A stretch of DNA of 64,000 bases from Streptomyces sp. NBC_00483 (GTDB lineage Bacteria > Actinomycetota > Actinomycetes > Streptomycetales > Streptomycetaceae), in the NCBI RefSeq assembly GCF_036013745.1, contig NZ_CP107880.1, positions 3,658,001 to 3,722,000 of the forward strand, in the 5' to 3' direction. This document shows, in pieces, positions 9,064-18,275 of this stretch. Below the pieces are notes generated by a model. That model ran no database searches, was not told the DNA's origin, and saw only the letters and a list, made by a program, of their open reading frames with translations. Position numbers and translations under genes: made by a program. The first letter of the stretch is position 1; every line of letters starts with the position of its first letter.

Positions 9064-9103
9064 AGGCGGACCCGCTTCCCCGATGGGGAAGTGAGGTCCG
9101 CCT
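9064..9103 (-). terminator. Hairpin between rpmA and obg
   Basis: AGGCGGACC (9064-9072) pairs with GGTCCGCCT (9095-9103) around an inner TTCCCC/GGGGAA stem. It lies downstream of rpmA and upstream of obg in the same operon. I infer partial termination or an RNA-processing barrier that sets obg below the ribosomal proteins. Confidence 0.6.
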
Positions 9104-9139
9104 CGCGAAAAAATCCAGGTCAGAAAGCCCTCAGGCGTT

Positions 9140-9394
9140 TCAGACGACCGGGACGATGTTCACGACCTTGCGGCCACGGTGAGTACCGAACTCCACCGCA
9201 CCGGCGTCCAGCGCGAACAGGGTGTCGTCCTTGCCGCGGCCGACGCCGTTGCCCGGGTGGAAGTGGGTGCCGCGCTGGCGGACCAGGATCTCACCGGCGT
9301 TGACGGCCTGACCGCCGAAGCGCTTCACGCCGAGCCGCTGAGCATTGGAATCGCGCCCGTTCCGAGTGGACGATGCGCCCTTCTTGTGTGCCAT
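9140..9394 (-). CDS. rpmA: 50S ribosomal protein L27
   Basis: An 84-residue L27, a basic protein whose N-terminal tail reaches toward the peptidyl-transferase centre. It starts [28 protein letters not shown], the normal actinobacterial N-terminus with no cleavable extension of the Firmicute type. The [22 protein letters not shown] core is complete. It sits 14 bases after rplU, with AAGGGA ahead of the ATG. Length and sequence are typical. Confidence 0.97.
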   Translation of the reverse strand: MAHKKGASSTRNGRDSNAQRLGVKRFGGQAVNAGEILVRQRGTHFHPGNGVGRGKDDTLFALDAGAVEFGTHRGRKVVNIVPVV

Positions 9395-9408
9395 CTTGTC
9401 TCAGTCCC

Positions 9409-9729
9409 TTACTTCGCAGCCGTGGGGATACCGGTGACCTTGATCGCCGTGTACTGCTGGCGGTGACCCTGGCGACGGCGGTAGCCGGTCTTGTTCTTGT
9501 AGCGAAGGATGTCGATCTTCGCGCCCTTGTGGTGGTCCACGACCTCGGCCTGGACCTTGATGCCGGCCAGCACCCACGGGTCGCTGGTCACGGCGTCGCC
9601 GTCGACAACGAGCAGCGTAGAGAGCTCTACGGTGTCGCCAACCTTGGCGGTGGGAAGCTTGTCAATCTCAACGATGTCGTCGACAGCAACCTTGTGCTGG
9701 CGACCACCGCTGCGCACGATGGCGTACAC
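9409..9729 (-). CDS. rplU: 50S ribosomal protein L21
   Basis: A 106-residue L21, a 23S-rRNA-binding protein. GTG at 9729 gives the standard start [14 protein letters not shown]; the open frame extends 24 codons further upstream but that part has no L21 similarity. The core [19 protein letters not shown] and the C-terminal [19 protein letters not shown] signature are present. It heads rplU-rpmA-obg and is preceded by a leader with a hairpin at 9788-9816. Confidence 0.96.
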   Translation of the reverse strand: MYAIVRSGGRQHKVAVDDIVEIDKLPTAKVGDTVELSTLLVVDGDAVTSDPWVLAGIKVQAEVVDHHKGAKIDILRYKNKTGYRRRQGHRQQYTAIKVTGIPTAAK

Positions 9730-9787
9730 GCGGATCTCTCTTTCGCTCGGAACGGAACGCCCGCAGTCCAGCCGCACGAGGCAGCCT

Positions 9788-9816
9788 CTCCCGGATTTCA
9801 CGAGGAACTCCGGGAG
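9788..9816 (-). promoter_or_regulatory. Hairpin in the rplU leader
   Basis: CTCCCGGA (minus strand 9816-9809) pairs with TCCGGGAG (9795-9788) about 60 bases before the rplU GTG. Ribosomal-protein leaders often carry autoregulatory structures, so this is a candidate, but I cannot assign it to a known leader class. A TTGACC sequence further upstream, near 9870, could be the -35 of the operon promoter. Confidence 0.35.
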
Positions 9817-9915
9817 GAAAAAGGTTTACGGGAGTAAGGCGCATCGATGGACACGCCGACGGTCAAGGTTACGGGGCGCCCCACAGAAGGGCAAACCGGC
9901 CCCTGACCGACGGGC

Positions 9916-11250
9916 TCACGTGGTCTTGACCTCACCGTCCTGCGGGAGCACCTTGACGCCCTTGCACAGGTTCGTGTTGTCCGAGGCCCCCGGGTACGCG
10001 ACGCCCCACACCTTGTTGAAGTGCTGCACGTACGTGTCGTGCACGGAGTCGTCGTCGATCTTGACGTACGCCTCGTCGTTCTCGCGCAGCGCCGGGTTCG
10101 AGGCGTTCTGCGAGCCGGTGAACGTGATCTTGTTGCGCGCGCCGTCGTACATGCCGTCGATCGCCACGTACTTGGTGTGGATGATGAACGGCGTCCCGAG
10201 CTTCGCACCGCCGGGGTTCAGCGGGTCCCGGTTGTCGTTGTAGCAGCGCAGCGGCGGGGCGCCGGTGGTGTGCATCGACTTCCAGGTGCCGCTGTCGGAC
10301 GTCGCGTACTCGATCTGGACCGTGCAGCCCGCCTTCTTCAGCGAGACCAGCTTGTCGGCGATGGCCTGCCGGGTGATCTGGAAGACCGCAGCGCGCACGA
10401 TCGTCTTCTTCGTGGCGCCGGTCGCCGCGTCCTTGTAGGTGCACGAGACGTTGTTGAGCACCGAGTGCAGCGTGTCCGTGGAGTTCGTGGTGCCGGCCCG
10501 CGGGAAGAAGTACGCCTTGTAGTGGCCGTTGCTGACCGTGCGGTAGTCCCAGTTCGCCCAGTCCTTGACGACCATGTCGTCGAAATAGTCCGCGTACGCG
10601 CCGTACAGGACCGGGTTGTTGGGCAGCTGGAGCGCGTCGTTGAAGAACCTCGTGCTCGCGGACGGCGTGGAGTTCGCCGTGGTCTGCACGACGACGTTCG
10701 TGGCGCCCTCGACGGCCGAGAACAGCCAGAACTTGTTGTGCATGATCGACTTCCCGAACTTCGGGTCGCCGAGGCAGGACTTGTTCGTGGGGCACAGCGA
10801 CACGAAGGACGGGTTGGCGCGGCTGGTGCCGAACAGCGCGACCAGCTGCGAGTACACCGTGTTGTCCGGCCGGTCCGTCTTGCTCGTCGAGTCGAGCAGG
10901 ATCTGTACGCGTACGCCGCGGTCCCTGGCGCGCTTCAGAGCGTCGACGATCGTCTGCTCCCACACGTGGTACACGGCGACCTTGATGGTCGAGCCCGGCA
11001 GCGCCGCGTCCGTCAGCTCGACGAGCCTGGTGCGGATGGCGTACTGCTCCTGGGCGGTGCCCAGCGGATCGTTGAAGATCGGCCCCTCGGTCCAGGTCCT
11101 GGCCTCGTCCGCCTGCGCGGTTCCCGCGGCGACCCCCGCCTGCACTCCCGCCGCCGAGAGCACGGTGGCCAGGGCCACCATCTGCCGTCCGGCCTTGACC
11201 GGCTTCACGGCACGGTGTCTGCCCGTGCCTCTGAGACGCACGTGCGCCAT
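9916..11250 (-). CDS. Secreted phospholipase D-like phosphodiesterase
   Basis: A 444-residue protein with an N-terminal signal peptide (basic start, then MVALATVLSAAGVQAGVAAG, cleavage near AQADEA). Two PLD-type half-sites are visible: SIMHNKFWLFS with His171 and Lys173, and IIHTKYVAIDGM with His358, Lys360 and Asp365, followed by ITFTGSQNASNPALREND. The first half-site has Ser at the usual Asp position. The family cleaves phosphodiester bonds in lipids or nucleic acids; the substrate is not readable. ATG at 11250 follows GGGGAGGG; the longer frame to 11295 has no ribosome site. It lies between rne and rplU. Confidence 0.85.
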   Translation of the reverse strand: MAHVRLRGTGRHRAVKPVKAGRQMVALATVLSAAGVQAGVAAGTAQADEARTWTEGPIFNDPLGTAQEQYAIRTRLVELTDAALPGSTIKVAVYHVWEQTIVDALKRARDRGVRVQILLDSTSKTDRPDNTVYSQLVALFGTSRANPSFVSLCPTNKSCLGDPKFGKSIMHNKFWLFSAVEGATNVVVQTTANSTPSASTRFFNDALQLPNNPVLYGAYADYFDDMVVKDWANWDYRTVSNGHYKAYFFPRAGTTNSTDTLHSVLNNVSCTYKDAATGATKKTIVRAAVFQITRQAIADKLVSLKKAGCTVQIEYATSDSGTWKSMHTTGAPPLRCYNDNRDPLNPGGAKLGTPFIIHTKYVAIDGMYDGARNKITFTGSQNASNPALRENDEAYVKIDDDSVHDTYVQHFNKVWGVAYPGASDNTNLCKGVKVLPQDGEVKTT

Positions 11251-11446
11251 CGCATTCCCTCCCCTGACACGAGTACGCGTCTCCCCAACGCCCACCCATG
11301 TCCTTCACCTGTATGACTGCATGATTTTTACAGGCAGTTGGCCGCGCACCAAGAGGCAGGGGGCGAATCGAGCGCTCTTCGAGACCTCTCACGTCGCCCA
11401 CGTCGCCGAAAACCACGGCAATGACCGACTTGCCCGTACATACGGC

Positions 11447-11479
11447 GACGCCCCGCACAGCAGCGCTGTGCGGGGCGTC
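11447..11479 (-). terminator. Perfect 15-bp hairpin after rne
   Basis: GACGCCCCGCACAGC and GCTGTGCGGGGCGTC are exact complements separated by three bases. The hairpin lies 25 bases beyond the rne stop in the direction of rne transcription, a strong factor-independent terminator candidate. It isolates rne from the PLD-like gene. Confidence 0.85.
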
Positions 11480-11504
11480 GTCACTCGGTCTGGGCGGCGG
11501 AGCC

Positions 11505-14500
11505 TCAGGCCTCGTCGGCCGCGGCCGAGACGGACGGCAGCGACTGCTGCTCGGCCGCCGCGGTCTTCTTCGCGGTCGTCTTCTTGGCCGTCGTCTTCTT
11601 GGCGGTGGTCTTCTTCGCCGCCGTCGTCTTCTTGGCGGTGGTCTTCTTCGCCGCCGTCGCCTTCTTGGCCGTGGTCGCCTTCTTGGCAGCCGTCGCCTTC
11701 TTGGCGGCCGTCTTCTTGGCAGCCGTCTTGGGGGCGGCTTCGTCGGTCGCGGCTTCGTCGGCCGGGGCCTCCTTGGTCGCGGCCGTCTTGGCGGCAGCCG
11801 TCTTGGGCGCGGCCGTCTTCTTGGTGGCGGCCTTCTTCGCCGTCGCCTTCTTGGCCGTCTTACGGGCGGCCTTCTTGGCGGCGGGCGCCTCCTCGGCCTC
11901 CTCCGGCGCGGGCGCCTCGGCGGCCTCGTCCGAGGCCGAAGGGACGACCACGACGGCCGTGTCCTCAGTGGTGGTGGTCGGAGCGGTCGCCTTGCGGACG
12001 GCGCGACGACGCGGGCGGGCCGGGGCCGCGGCCTCGGTCACCTCGGCCTTCGGCGCCTCGGGCTCGACGGCCTTCGACTCCTCCACGGGCTCGGCCTTGA
12101 CCGGCTCCGTGACGGTCACCGCAGCGGCCTCCTCCGAGGAGGCCTTCGGGGAACCGGCGGGAGCGGACGCCTTGCGCGTGGCACGGCGGCGCTGACGGGG
12201 CGCGGGGGCCTCGTCCTGCACGGGCTCGGGCGCGGGGGCCGGGGCCGGCTCGGCGACCTTCGGCTCCTCGACGACCGGCTCGGGCGCCGGAGCCTCGGCC
12301 TCAGCGGCCTTCCGCTCCTCCAGCTTCGCGGCCCGCTCGGCCCTCGACTTCCTGCCGGACCTCGCCGGCTTCTCGGCCGCCTCCGCCTGCGGGGCACCGG
12401 CCGGGGCCGACGCCTTGCGCGTGGCGCGGCGACGCGAGCGGCCACGACCCGCGGCGGCCTCGGCCTCCGCGGCGCTGGAGTACAGCTCCTCGTCCGCAAC
12501 GAACTCCGGCTCGGGCAGCGCCGCCGGGGCGGCCGCCTCCGCGGCGACCTCGGCCTCGCTCTCGGGCTCGGACTGCTCCGCGGCCGGAGCCTCGTGCGTC
12601 TCGTGCTGGTGGTCCGCACCGTTGCCGCCGCGGCCGCGCTTCTTGCGCTTGCCACCGCCGCCATTGGCTGCGGGCTGCTCCATGTGCACGATGACGCCGC
12701 GGCCGTTGCAGTGCACGCAGGTCTCGGAGAAGGACTCCAGGAGGCCCTGGCCGACGCGCTTACGGGTCATCTGGACCAGGCCGAGCGAGGTCACCTCGGC
12801 GACCTGGTGCTTCGTACGGTCCCTGCCCAGGCATTCGAGCAGGCGCCGCAGCACCAGGTCCCGGTTGGACTCCAGGACCATGTCGATGAAGTCGATGACG
12901 ACGATGCCGCCCAGGTCGCGCAGCCGCAGCTGGCGGACGATCTCCTCGGCCGCTTCGAGGTTGTTCCTCGTCACGGTCTCTTCGAGGTTGCCGCCCTGGC
13001 CGGTGAACTTACCGGTGTTGACGTCGACGACGATCATCGCCTCGGTCTTGTCGATCACCAGGGAGCCGCCGGACGGCAGCCACACCTTGCGGTCGAGCGC
13101 CTTGGCGAGCTGCTCGTCGATCCGGTACGTCGCGAAGACGTCGACCTCGGACGTCCACTTGGACAGCCGGTCCGACAGGTCGGGCGCCACGTGGTTGACG
13201 TAGCCGTGGATGGTGTCCCACGCCTCGTCACCGCTGACGATGACCTTGGAGAAGTCCTCGTTGAAGATGTCGCGCACGACGCGGACGGTCATGTCCGGCT
13301 CGCCGTACAGCAGGCTCGGCGACGACGTCGAGATCTGCTTGGACTTCTTCTGGATGTCCTCCCACTGCTCCTGCAGACGCTCGACGTCGCGGCGCAGCTC
13401 GTCCTCGCTCGCGCCCTCGGCGGCGGTGCGCACGATGACGCCCGCGTCCTCGGGGACGATCTTCTTGAGGATGGTCTTCAGACGCGCGCGCTCGGTGTCG
13501 GGCAGCTTGCGGCTGATGCCGGTCATCGAGCCCTCGGGCACGTAGACCAGGTAGCGGCCGGGCAGCGAGACCTGGCTGGTCAGGCGGGCGCCCTTGTGGC
13601 CGATCGGGTCCTTGGTGACCTGCACGAGCACGGACTGGCCGGACTTGAGGGCGGTCTCGATGCGGCGCGGCCCGTGGGCCATGCCGAGCGCCTCGAAGTT
13701 GACCTCACCGGCGTACAGGACGGCGTTGCGGCCCTTGCCGATGTCGATGAAGGCGGCCTCCATCGACGGCAGCACGTTCTGGACCTTGCCCAGGTACACG
13801 TTGCCGACGTAGGAGGTCGACTGCTCCTTGTTGACGTAGTGCTCGACGAGGATGTCGTCCTCGAGCACGCCAATCTGGGTGCGCTCGCCGTGCTGGCGGA
13901 CCACCATGACGCGCTCGACGGCCTCGCGGCGCGCCAGGAACTCGGCCTCGGTGATGATCGGGACGCGGCGGCGCCCCTGCTCCCGGCCCTCGCGGCGGCG
14001 CTGCTTCTTGGCCTCCAGACGCGTGGAGCCCTTGATGGACTGCACCTCGTCCGAGGACGTCGACCGCTCGGCCTTCTCTTCCTTCTTGCGCGGCTCGCGG
14101 ACCTTGACGACCGTGCGCTCCGGGTCGTCGGTCGGCTGCTCGCCGTCGGAGCCGTTGTCACCGGCGCGACGGCGACGGCGACGGCGGCGACGGCTGCTGC
14201 TCGAACCGCCGGAACCGGCGGAGTCGTCGCGCTGCTCGTCGGACTCGGACCGGTCGTCGTCGGACTCCTCGGCGGCCGGCTCGACGTCGTCGTCGGACTC
14301 GTTGTCGTTCTCGGCGTCGTTGTCGATGTCGCCGGACTCGCCGCGGCGACGGCGACGGCCACCCCGGCGACGGCGGCGGGCCGGGCGGTCCCCGTGCTCG
14401 TCCTGCTCGTCGTTCTCCTCGGCCCGCTGGTCCTGGACCTCGGGCTCGGTCTCGGGCTCGGGCTCGGTGACCTCGGCGTCCTTGGCGGCCTCGGCCGCGG

Positions 14501-15569
14501 CGGGCTGCTCGTCGGAGGCGCGACGGCGGCGACGACGGCGCGGCCCCTGCTCCTCCTCGACGACGGCGGCGGCCGGCGTGGGCTCGGGCGCGGACGTGGG
14601 CGCGGGCTCGGGCTCGGGCTCGGGCTGCTGCTCGACGGCGGCCTCGGCCGCGGCAGCGGCGGCGGCGCGCTCCGGCGTCTGGAACATCGGCTCGGTGAAG
14701 ACCGGGGCCTGGAACGTGGCGACGGAGGCGCGCTTCGGGCGCGTCTCGTCGGCCTGCTCGTCCCGGCCGGCCCGCGCCGGCTTCGATCCGGACTTGGCGG
14801 ACTTCGCAGCCTTGGTGGCCCTGGTGGCCTTCGGCTCGGCGAAACCACCGGCGGCCTTACGGGTGGCGCGGCGCCGGCGGCGCGGCGACTCGTCCTCGGC
14901 GTTCTCGGCGTTCTCGGTGTTCCCAGCGGACTCCGGGGTCTCCACGGTCTCGGCCTCCGTCGTCTCGGCGGCGATGGCATCGGAGATCTCGGGCGGACCG
15001 GCGGGCGCGCTGGGCGCGGAGGCGCCACGAGTGGCACGGCGACGGCTGCGACGCGGGCCGGAACCCCCGTCGGCGACCGGCTCCGGCTCGGCGGCGGGCT
15101 CAGCGGCGGCCTCGGCCTGCGGCTCCTCGGTGGAGGCGGCCGGGGCGTCCGGGGTCGACACGGTGCGGGTGGCGCGGCGACGGCTGCGGCGCGGGGCCGC
15201 GGGCTCCTCGGCGGCGGCCGGCTCCGGCTCGGCAACGGGCTCGGCGGGCTCCGCCACCACGGTCGTCGTCTCTGCCTGCTCGGCGGGTGCACCGGTGGGC
15301 GCGGAGGCGCGTCGGGTCGCGCGGCGGCGCGGGCGGCCGGCGGGCGCCGGGGCCTCGGTCGCGGAAGTCTCGGGGGTCTCGACGGGCGCCTCGGCGGCGG
15401 CCGGAGTCTGGGTGGCAGTGGCCGGTATGGCCACTGCGGCGTCCTCGGTGCCTGCGGTCGCCGCTACCGGCGGGCCCGCGGGGCGCGACGCGGCCCGGCG
15501 CCGACGGCGCGGGGGCAGGGTGTCGCTGGGGCTGTCCAGCTGAGGGTTGGTGGCTTCGGTCTCGGGCAT
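11505..15569 (-). CDS. rne: Ribonuclease E/G with long basic N- and C-terminal extensions
   Basis: A 1354-residue endoribonuclease that cleaves single-stranded AU-rich RNA in mRNA decay and rRNA processing. The catalytic core lies in the middle: an S1 domain from about residue 575 ([20 protein letters not shown]), the metal/DNase-I-like region [19 protein letters not shown] near 847-866, [12 protein letters not shown], and a zinc-link CVHCNGRG near 951-958 where the common CPxC is CVHC. Both flanks are disordered, built of RRRATR(K/R)ASAP repeats, acidic Glu/Ala runs, and a Lys/Ala/Thr tail like histone H1. This swapped layout, with scaffold on both sides, fits Streptomyces RNase ES. ATG at 15569 follows GGGAG; 26 upstream codons are excluded. 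Confidence 0.93.
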   Translation of the reverse strand: MPETEATNPQLDSPSDTLPPRRRRRAASRPAGPPVAATAGTEDAAVAIPATATQTPAAAEAPVETPETSATEAPAPAGRPRRRATRRASAPTGAPAEQAETTTVVAEPAEPVAEPEPAAAEEPAAPRRSRRRATRTVSTPDAPAASTEEPQAEAAAEPAAEPEPVADGGSGPRRSRRRATRGASAPSAPAGPPEISDAIAAETTEAETVETPESAGNTENAENAEDESPRRRRRATRKAAGGFAEPKATRATKAAKSAKSGSKPARAGRDEQADETRPKRASVATFQAPVFTEPMFQTPERAAAAAAAEAAVEQQPEPEPEPAPTSAPEPTPAAAVVEEEQGPRRRRRRRASDEQPAAAEAAKDAEVTEPEPETEPEVQDQRAEENDEQDEHGDRPARRRRRGGRRRRRGESGDIDNDAENDNESDDDVEPAAEESDDDRSESDEQRDDSAGSGGSSSSRRRRRRRRRAGDNGSDGEQPTDDPERTVVKVREPRKKEEKAERSTSSDEVQSIKGSTRLEAKKQRRREGREQGRRRVPIITEAEFLARREAVERVMVVRQHGERTQIGVLEDDILVEHYVNKEQSTSYVGNVYLGKVQNVLPSMEAAFIDIGKGRNAVLYAGEVNFEALGMAHGPRRIETALKSGQSVLVQVTKDPIGHKGARLTSQVSLPGRYLVYVPEGSMTGISRKLPDTERARLKTILKKIVPEDAGVIVRTAAEGASEDELRRDVERLQEQWEDIQKKSKQISTSSPSLLYGEPDMTVRVVRDIFNEDFSKVIVSGDEAWDTIHGYVNHVAPDLSDRLSKWTSEVDVFATYRIDEQLAKALDRKVWLPSGGSLVIDKTEAMIVVDVNTGKFTGQGGNLEETVTRNNLEAAEEIVRQLRLRDLGGIVVIDFIDMVLESNRDLVLRRLLECLGRDRTKHQVAEVTSLGLVQMTRKRVGQGLLESFSETCVHCNGRGVIVHMEQPAANGGGGKRKKRGRGGNGADHQHETHEAPAAEQSEPESEAEVAAEAAAPAALPEPEFVADEELYSSAAEAEAAAGRGRSRRRATRKASAPAGAPQAEAAEKPARSGRKSRAERAAKLEERKAAEAEAPAPEPVVEEPKVAEPAPAPAPEPVQDEAPAPRQRRRATRKASAPAGSPKASSEEAAAVTVTEPVKAEPVEESKAVEPEAPKAEVTEAAAPARPRRRAVRKATAPTTTTEDTAVVVVPSASDEAAEAPAPEEAEEAPAAKKAARKTAKKATAKKAATKKTAAPKTAAAKTAATKEAPADEAATDEAAPKTAAKKTAAKKATAAKKATTAKKATAAKKTTAKKTTAAKKTTAKKTTAKKTTAKKTAAAEQQSLPSVSAAADEA

Positions 15570-15818
15570 GCGGGTGGATCTCCCGTCGGGCCTCCGGGCG
15601 CCGCGCCTGATCCGTGACCGGTGACGTCTGCGGCTCACGCGCATCATGTCGAGCGCGGTGCCGCCGGTCCGGGGCGCGGGCGCCGCACGGAGGCTCTCTG
15701 TCTGTTCTCGCCGGTTCCGGTACGCGATGTACGTACGGCCTGGCGAAAGTCCTTGGGGTGGGTGCGCTGCCCGACCCAGATGGCTCCCGAGTACAAGGGC
15801 GGCGCTACGACGACCGCC

Positions 15819-16664
15819 TTACGCGGGACCTTCCACGGCAGGCGCCGTCGCGGTGGCAGTTCCTGCGGCCGCCTTTTGTGGGGCGGCCCGGTCTGCCTCG
15901 CGGTCGAGCGCGAGCGGGTCGGTCACCGTGCCTGTCTCTGCGTCGAAAAGCCCCTGCGCCAGCCTGGTCACCGCTGCGGGGACCGGCGGCGCCAGGTCGG
16001 CCACGGCGCGAAGACCGGACAGGACGTCGTCGGGTCGTACGGCAGGCGTCACGTGCCGAACAACCAGCCGCAGTATCGCACAGGCCGACTCGCTGGGCCT
16101 ATCAGCCGGACCAGCCGAAACGTCGGAGACCTCGAGCGCGTCCAGACTGACGACGGCCTCACGGGCGTCGAACGTCCGGATCCCGCTCTTTGTCTTCCTC
16201 TGTACCTCGACGGTCTCGGCGGCGCGGAACGCCTCCGCGGCGCGCGCGGCCTCCTCGACGCTCACGCCGTCGAGCCGCAGCTCCCACACGGAGGCGGTGA
16301 GCCGGTCGGCGAGGCCCGAGGTGCGGGCCTCGACGGCGTCCACGATGTCGAGGCCCGTGGGCATCGACTCGTCGAGGAGAGCCCTGAGCTTCTCGGGGTC
16401 GCGCGGCGCGGTGAGCGCGATCTCCAGGTACTCGGCCTCACTGCCCGTGCCGGTGGGTGCGGCATTGGCGTAGGACACCTTCGGGTGCGGCGTGAACCCC
16501 GCCGAGTACGCCATGGGTACCTCGGCGCGGCGCAGCGCACGCTCGAAGGCGCGCTGGAAGTCACGGTGGCTGGTGAACCGGAGGCGGCCGCGCTTGGTGT
16601 AGCGCAGTCGGATGCGCTGCACCGCGGGTGCGGGCGGCGGGCCTACGGGCTGTCGCTTGCCCAG
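15819..16664 (-). CDS. TIGR03936 / DUF2344 radical-SAM-associated protein
   Basis: A roughly 280-residue soluble protein of the DUF2344 family, which accompanies TIGR03960 radical SAM enzymes; the biochemical role is not established to my knowledge. Signatures are IRLRYTKRGRLRFTSHRDFQ, AEVPMAYSAGFTPHPKVSYA and TGTGSEAEYLEI. The tail is Ala-rich. No ATG, GTG or TTG lies at a good place. A CTG at 16664 follows AAGGA by 8 bases and gives LGKRQP, four bases after the stop of the upstream gene, so a CTG start coupled to that gene is likely; a GTG just before QRIRLRY is the alternative. Its usual TIGR03960 partner is 1.6 kb away. Confidence 0.8.
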   Translation of the reverse strand: MGKRQPVGPPPAPAVQRIRLRYTKRGRLRFTSHRDFQRAFERALRRAEVPMAYSAGFTPHPKVSYANAAPTGTGSEAEYLEIALTAPRDPEKLRALLDESMPTGLDIVDAVEARTSGLADRLTASVWELRLDGVSVEEAARAAEAFRAAETVEVQRKTKSGIRTFDAREAVVSLDALEVSDVSAGPADRPSESACAILRLVVRHVTPAVRPDDVLSGLRAVADLAPPVPAAVTRLAQGLFDAETGTVTDPLALDREADRAAPQKAAAGTATATAPAVEGPA

Positions 16665-16668
16665 TGTC

Positions 16669-17508
16669 CTAGTCCTTAATGAATGCGTTCTTCGTGCGTG
16701 CGGTCGTACTGCTGTCAAGACTACGTCCCTGCGCGCCGCCGGGTTCCCGCCGGTCGCTGACCTGCGGTTCAGGCCGCGGCGCCGCCCCGAACAGCACCCG
16801 GCGCACGTCGGTCCGTGCCTGCCGGGCCGCTGCGCGGACGCTCGCGGCGACGCGCGCGACGGGCCGCAGCACGTAGTCGCGCACGACGTGCCCGACCGGG
16901 GTGAGCACGGTGCGGTACACCCAGCGCAGCGGATCCACGATCAGCCACCGCAGCGCCCGGCCGACGGCACGGGACACATACCCGGCCACCCGCCAGGCAA
17001 CCCGCAGCGCGTCCCAGATCTCGCGCCCGATGACGCCGAGCACCCGGCCGACCGGCACGAGGACGTAACGCCACACCGCGAGCAGCGGCACCACGACCAA
17101 CACCCGTACGAGCCAGGCGAGTCCACGACCGATCGGCACCAACACGTAGTCCCGCAGCGCCCTTCCGACGGGCGCGAGGACATGGACGTACAGCCACACC
17201 GCGGGGACGACCAGCAACACCCGCCCGAGCCACCGCAGTCCGCGCCCGACGGGCGCGAGCACGTAGCGCCACAGCATCAGGCACGGCCACACAAGGAGTC
17301 CGTACAGCACCCATCCGATCGCCCGCGCGAGCGGCAGCAGCAGCCATCTGCCCACGAAGCGGCCGACCGCCACGAGCGCGTCCCACACGAGGCGCAGGGG
17401 CACCACGAGGACGACCATCACGATCCGCAGCGGCAGCCGGATCGCGGCAACAAGGCAGCCTTCGGGGGCCGGTTCAGGGGCCGGTTGGGGGCGCTTCTCC
17501 AAGTCCAT
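16669..17508 (-). CDS. YVLxPVGR-repeat protein, probably membrane-associated
   Basis: A 279-residue protein I do not recognise. After a proline-rich start it consists mostly of amphipathic/hydrophobic repeats around YVLxPVGRxLxWL, at about residues 82, 109, 121, 148, 177, 200 and 212. Arginine-valine-rich spacers (GRVLLVVPAVWLYV, VRVLVVVPLLAVW) lie between them. It could lie along or within the membrane; no signal peptide or catalytic motif is seen. ATG at 17508 follows TGGAGAG, while a frame to 17571 lacks a site. It ends four bases before the next gene, so translation is probably coupled. Confidence 0.75.
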   Translation of the reverse strand: MDLEKRPQPAPEPAPEGCLVAAIRLPLRIVMVVLVVPLRLVWDALVAVGRFVGRWLLLPLARAIGWVLYGLLVWPCLMLWRYVLAPVGRGLRWLGRVLLVVPAVWLYVHVLAPVGRALRDYVLVPIGRGLAWLVRVLVVVPLLAVWRYVLVPVGRVLGVIGREIWDALRVAWRVAGYVSRAVGRALRWLIVDPLRWVYRTVLTPVGHVVRDYVLRPVARVAASVRAAARQARTDVRRVLFGAAPRPEPQVSDRREPGGAQGRSLDSSTTARTKNAFIKD

Positions 17509-17631
17509 GTCTCTCCAGACGCTCGCGACGCCTTCGCGGATGCGGCCCGGCGTGGCCCGCCCTATTCGCACGTCGTATCTTCGGGGAAGTCTGCAAAACC
17601 GCAGTTCTACCTGTAGGGGGAGGAATTACGC

Positions 17632-18216
17632 ATGATCACGCTGACGAAGGAAGACGGCCCCGCCGACCTGGACGGAGTGACCCATCTGTCCATCGGGGTG
17701 TCCTGGGACCCCACCGCCGGCAGCAGCGGAGGCGTCCTCGGCGCGCTGCGCCGCAAGCAGGGAACGGACCTCGACCTGATCGCCATCGCGATGCAGGGCG
17801 GCGATCCGGTGCGCCTGGCCGGCCTCGACTCACTGGACCCGATGGGCAACGGCGCCCTCATCCACAGCGGCGACAACCAGACCGGCAAGGGCGACGGTGA
17901 CGACGAGACGGTCACCGTCGAGTTCTCGCGCCTTCCGCAGCAGATCACGTCGATCGTGTTCGTGGCCGCCGCGTACAAGAAGGGCAGTTCGTTCCAGAAG
18001 GCCCGCAACATCAGCTTCAAGGTGTACGACGCGACGGGCGGCAGCACGCAGCAGGTCGCCGACATCTGGCCGAGCCTGATGACCAGCGACAACGGCTGCG
18101 CGGTCGCCAAGGCCATGCGCGTGGGCAGCTCCTGGAAGCTGGAGGTCATCAACACGCCGGGCAAGATCAAGCAGGGTGACGAGCGCGCCCTGATGCGGTT
18201 CGCCGCCGGACAGTAG
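17632..18216 (+). CDS. TerD-family protein
   Basis: A 194-residue single-domain TerD/CABP protein (PF02342). The fold signatures are LTKEDGPADLDGVTHLSIGVSWD, a calcium-binding-type acidic loop near DLDLIAIAMQ, GALIHSGDNQTGKGDGDDETVTV and IVFVAAAYKKG. Family members bind Ca2+ and are linked to tellurite or general stress resistance and, in Streptomyces, to differentiation; the specific role here is unknown. ATG at 17632 has GGGGAGGAA at good spacing. It is the only rightward gene in a leftward stretch and is isolated from the radical SAM gene by a perfect bidirectional terminator. Confidence 0.88.
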   Translation: MITLTKEDGPADLDGVTHLSIGVSWDPTAGSSGGVLGALRRKQGTDLDLIAIAMQGGDPVRLAGLDSLDPMGNGALIHSGDNQTGKGDGDDETVTVEFSRLPQQITSIVFVAAAYKKGSSFQKARNISFKVYDATGGSTQQVADIWPSLMTSDNGCAVAKAMRVGSSWKLEVINTPGKIKQGDERALMRFAAGQ

Positions 18217-18228
18217 CCCAAGTACCGC

Positions 18229-18264
18229 GAAGGGGCGGCCGGTTGGAGAACCGGCCGCCCCTTC
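18229..18264. terminator. Bidirectional terminator between terD and the radical SAM gene
   Basis: A perfect 16-bp stem (GAAGGGGCGGCCGGTT with its complement) and a GGAG loop lie between two convergent stop codons, at 18216 and 18276. It can serve both transcripts. Confidence 0.88.
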
Positions 18265-18275
18265 GGGGTTGCGCG

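Noticed and set aside
6340..9303. A 987-codon plus-strand open frame over the repeat block and obg
   Set aside because: Low-complexity Arg/Pro/Thr translation, antisense to the clear obg gene; GC bias keeps the frame open.
11421..15617. A 1398-codon plus-strand frame opposite rne
   Set aside because: It is the shadow of the repetitive RNase E gene; Gly/Arg/Leu-rich, no domain.
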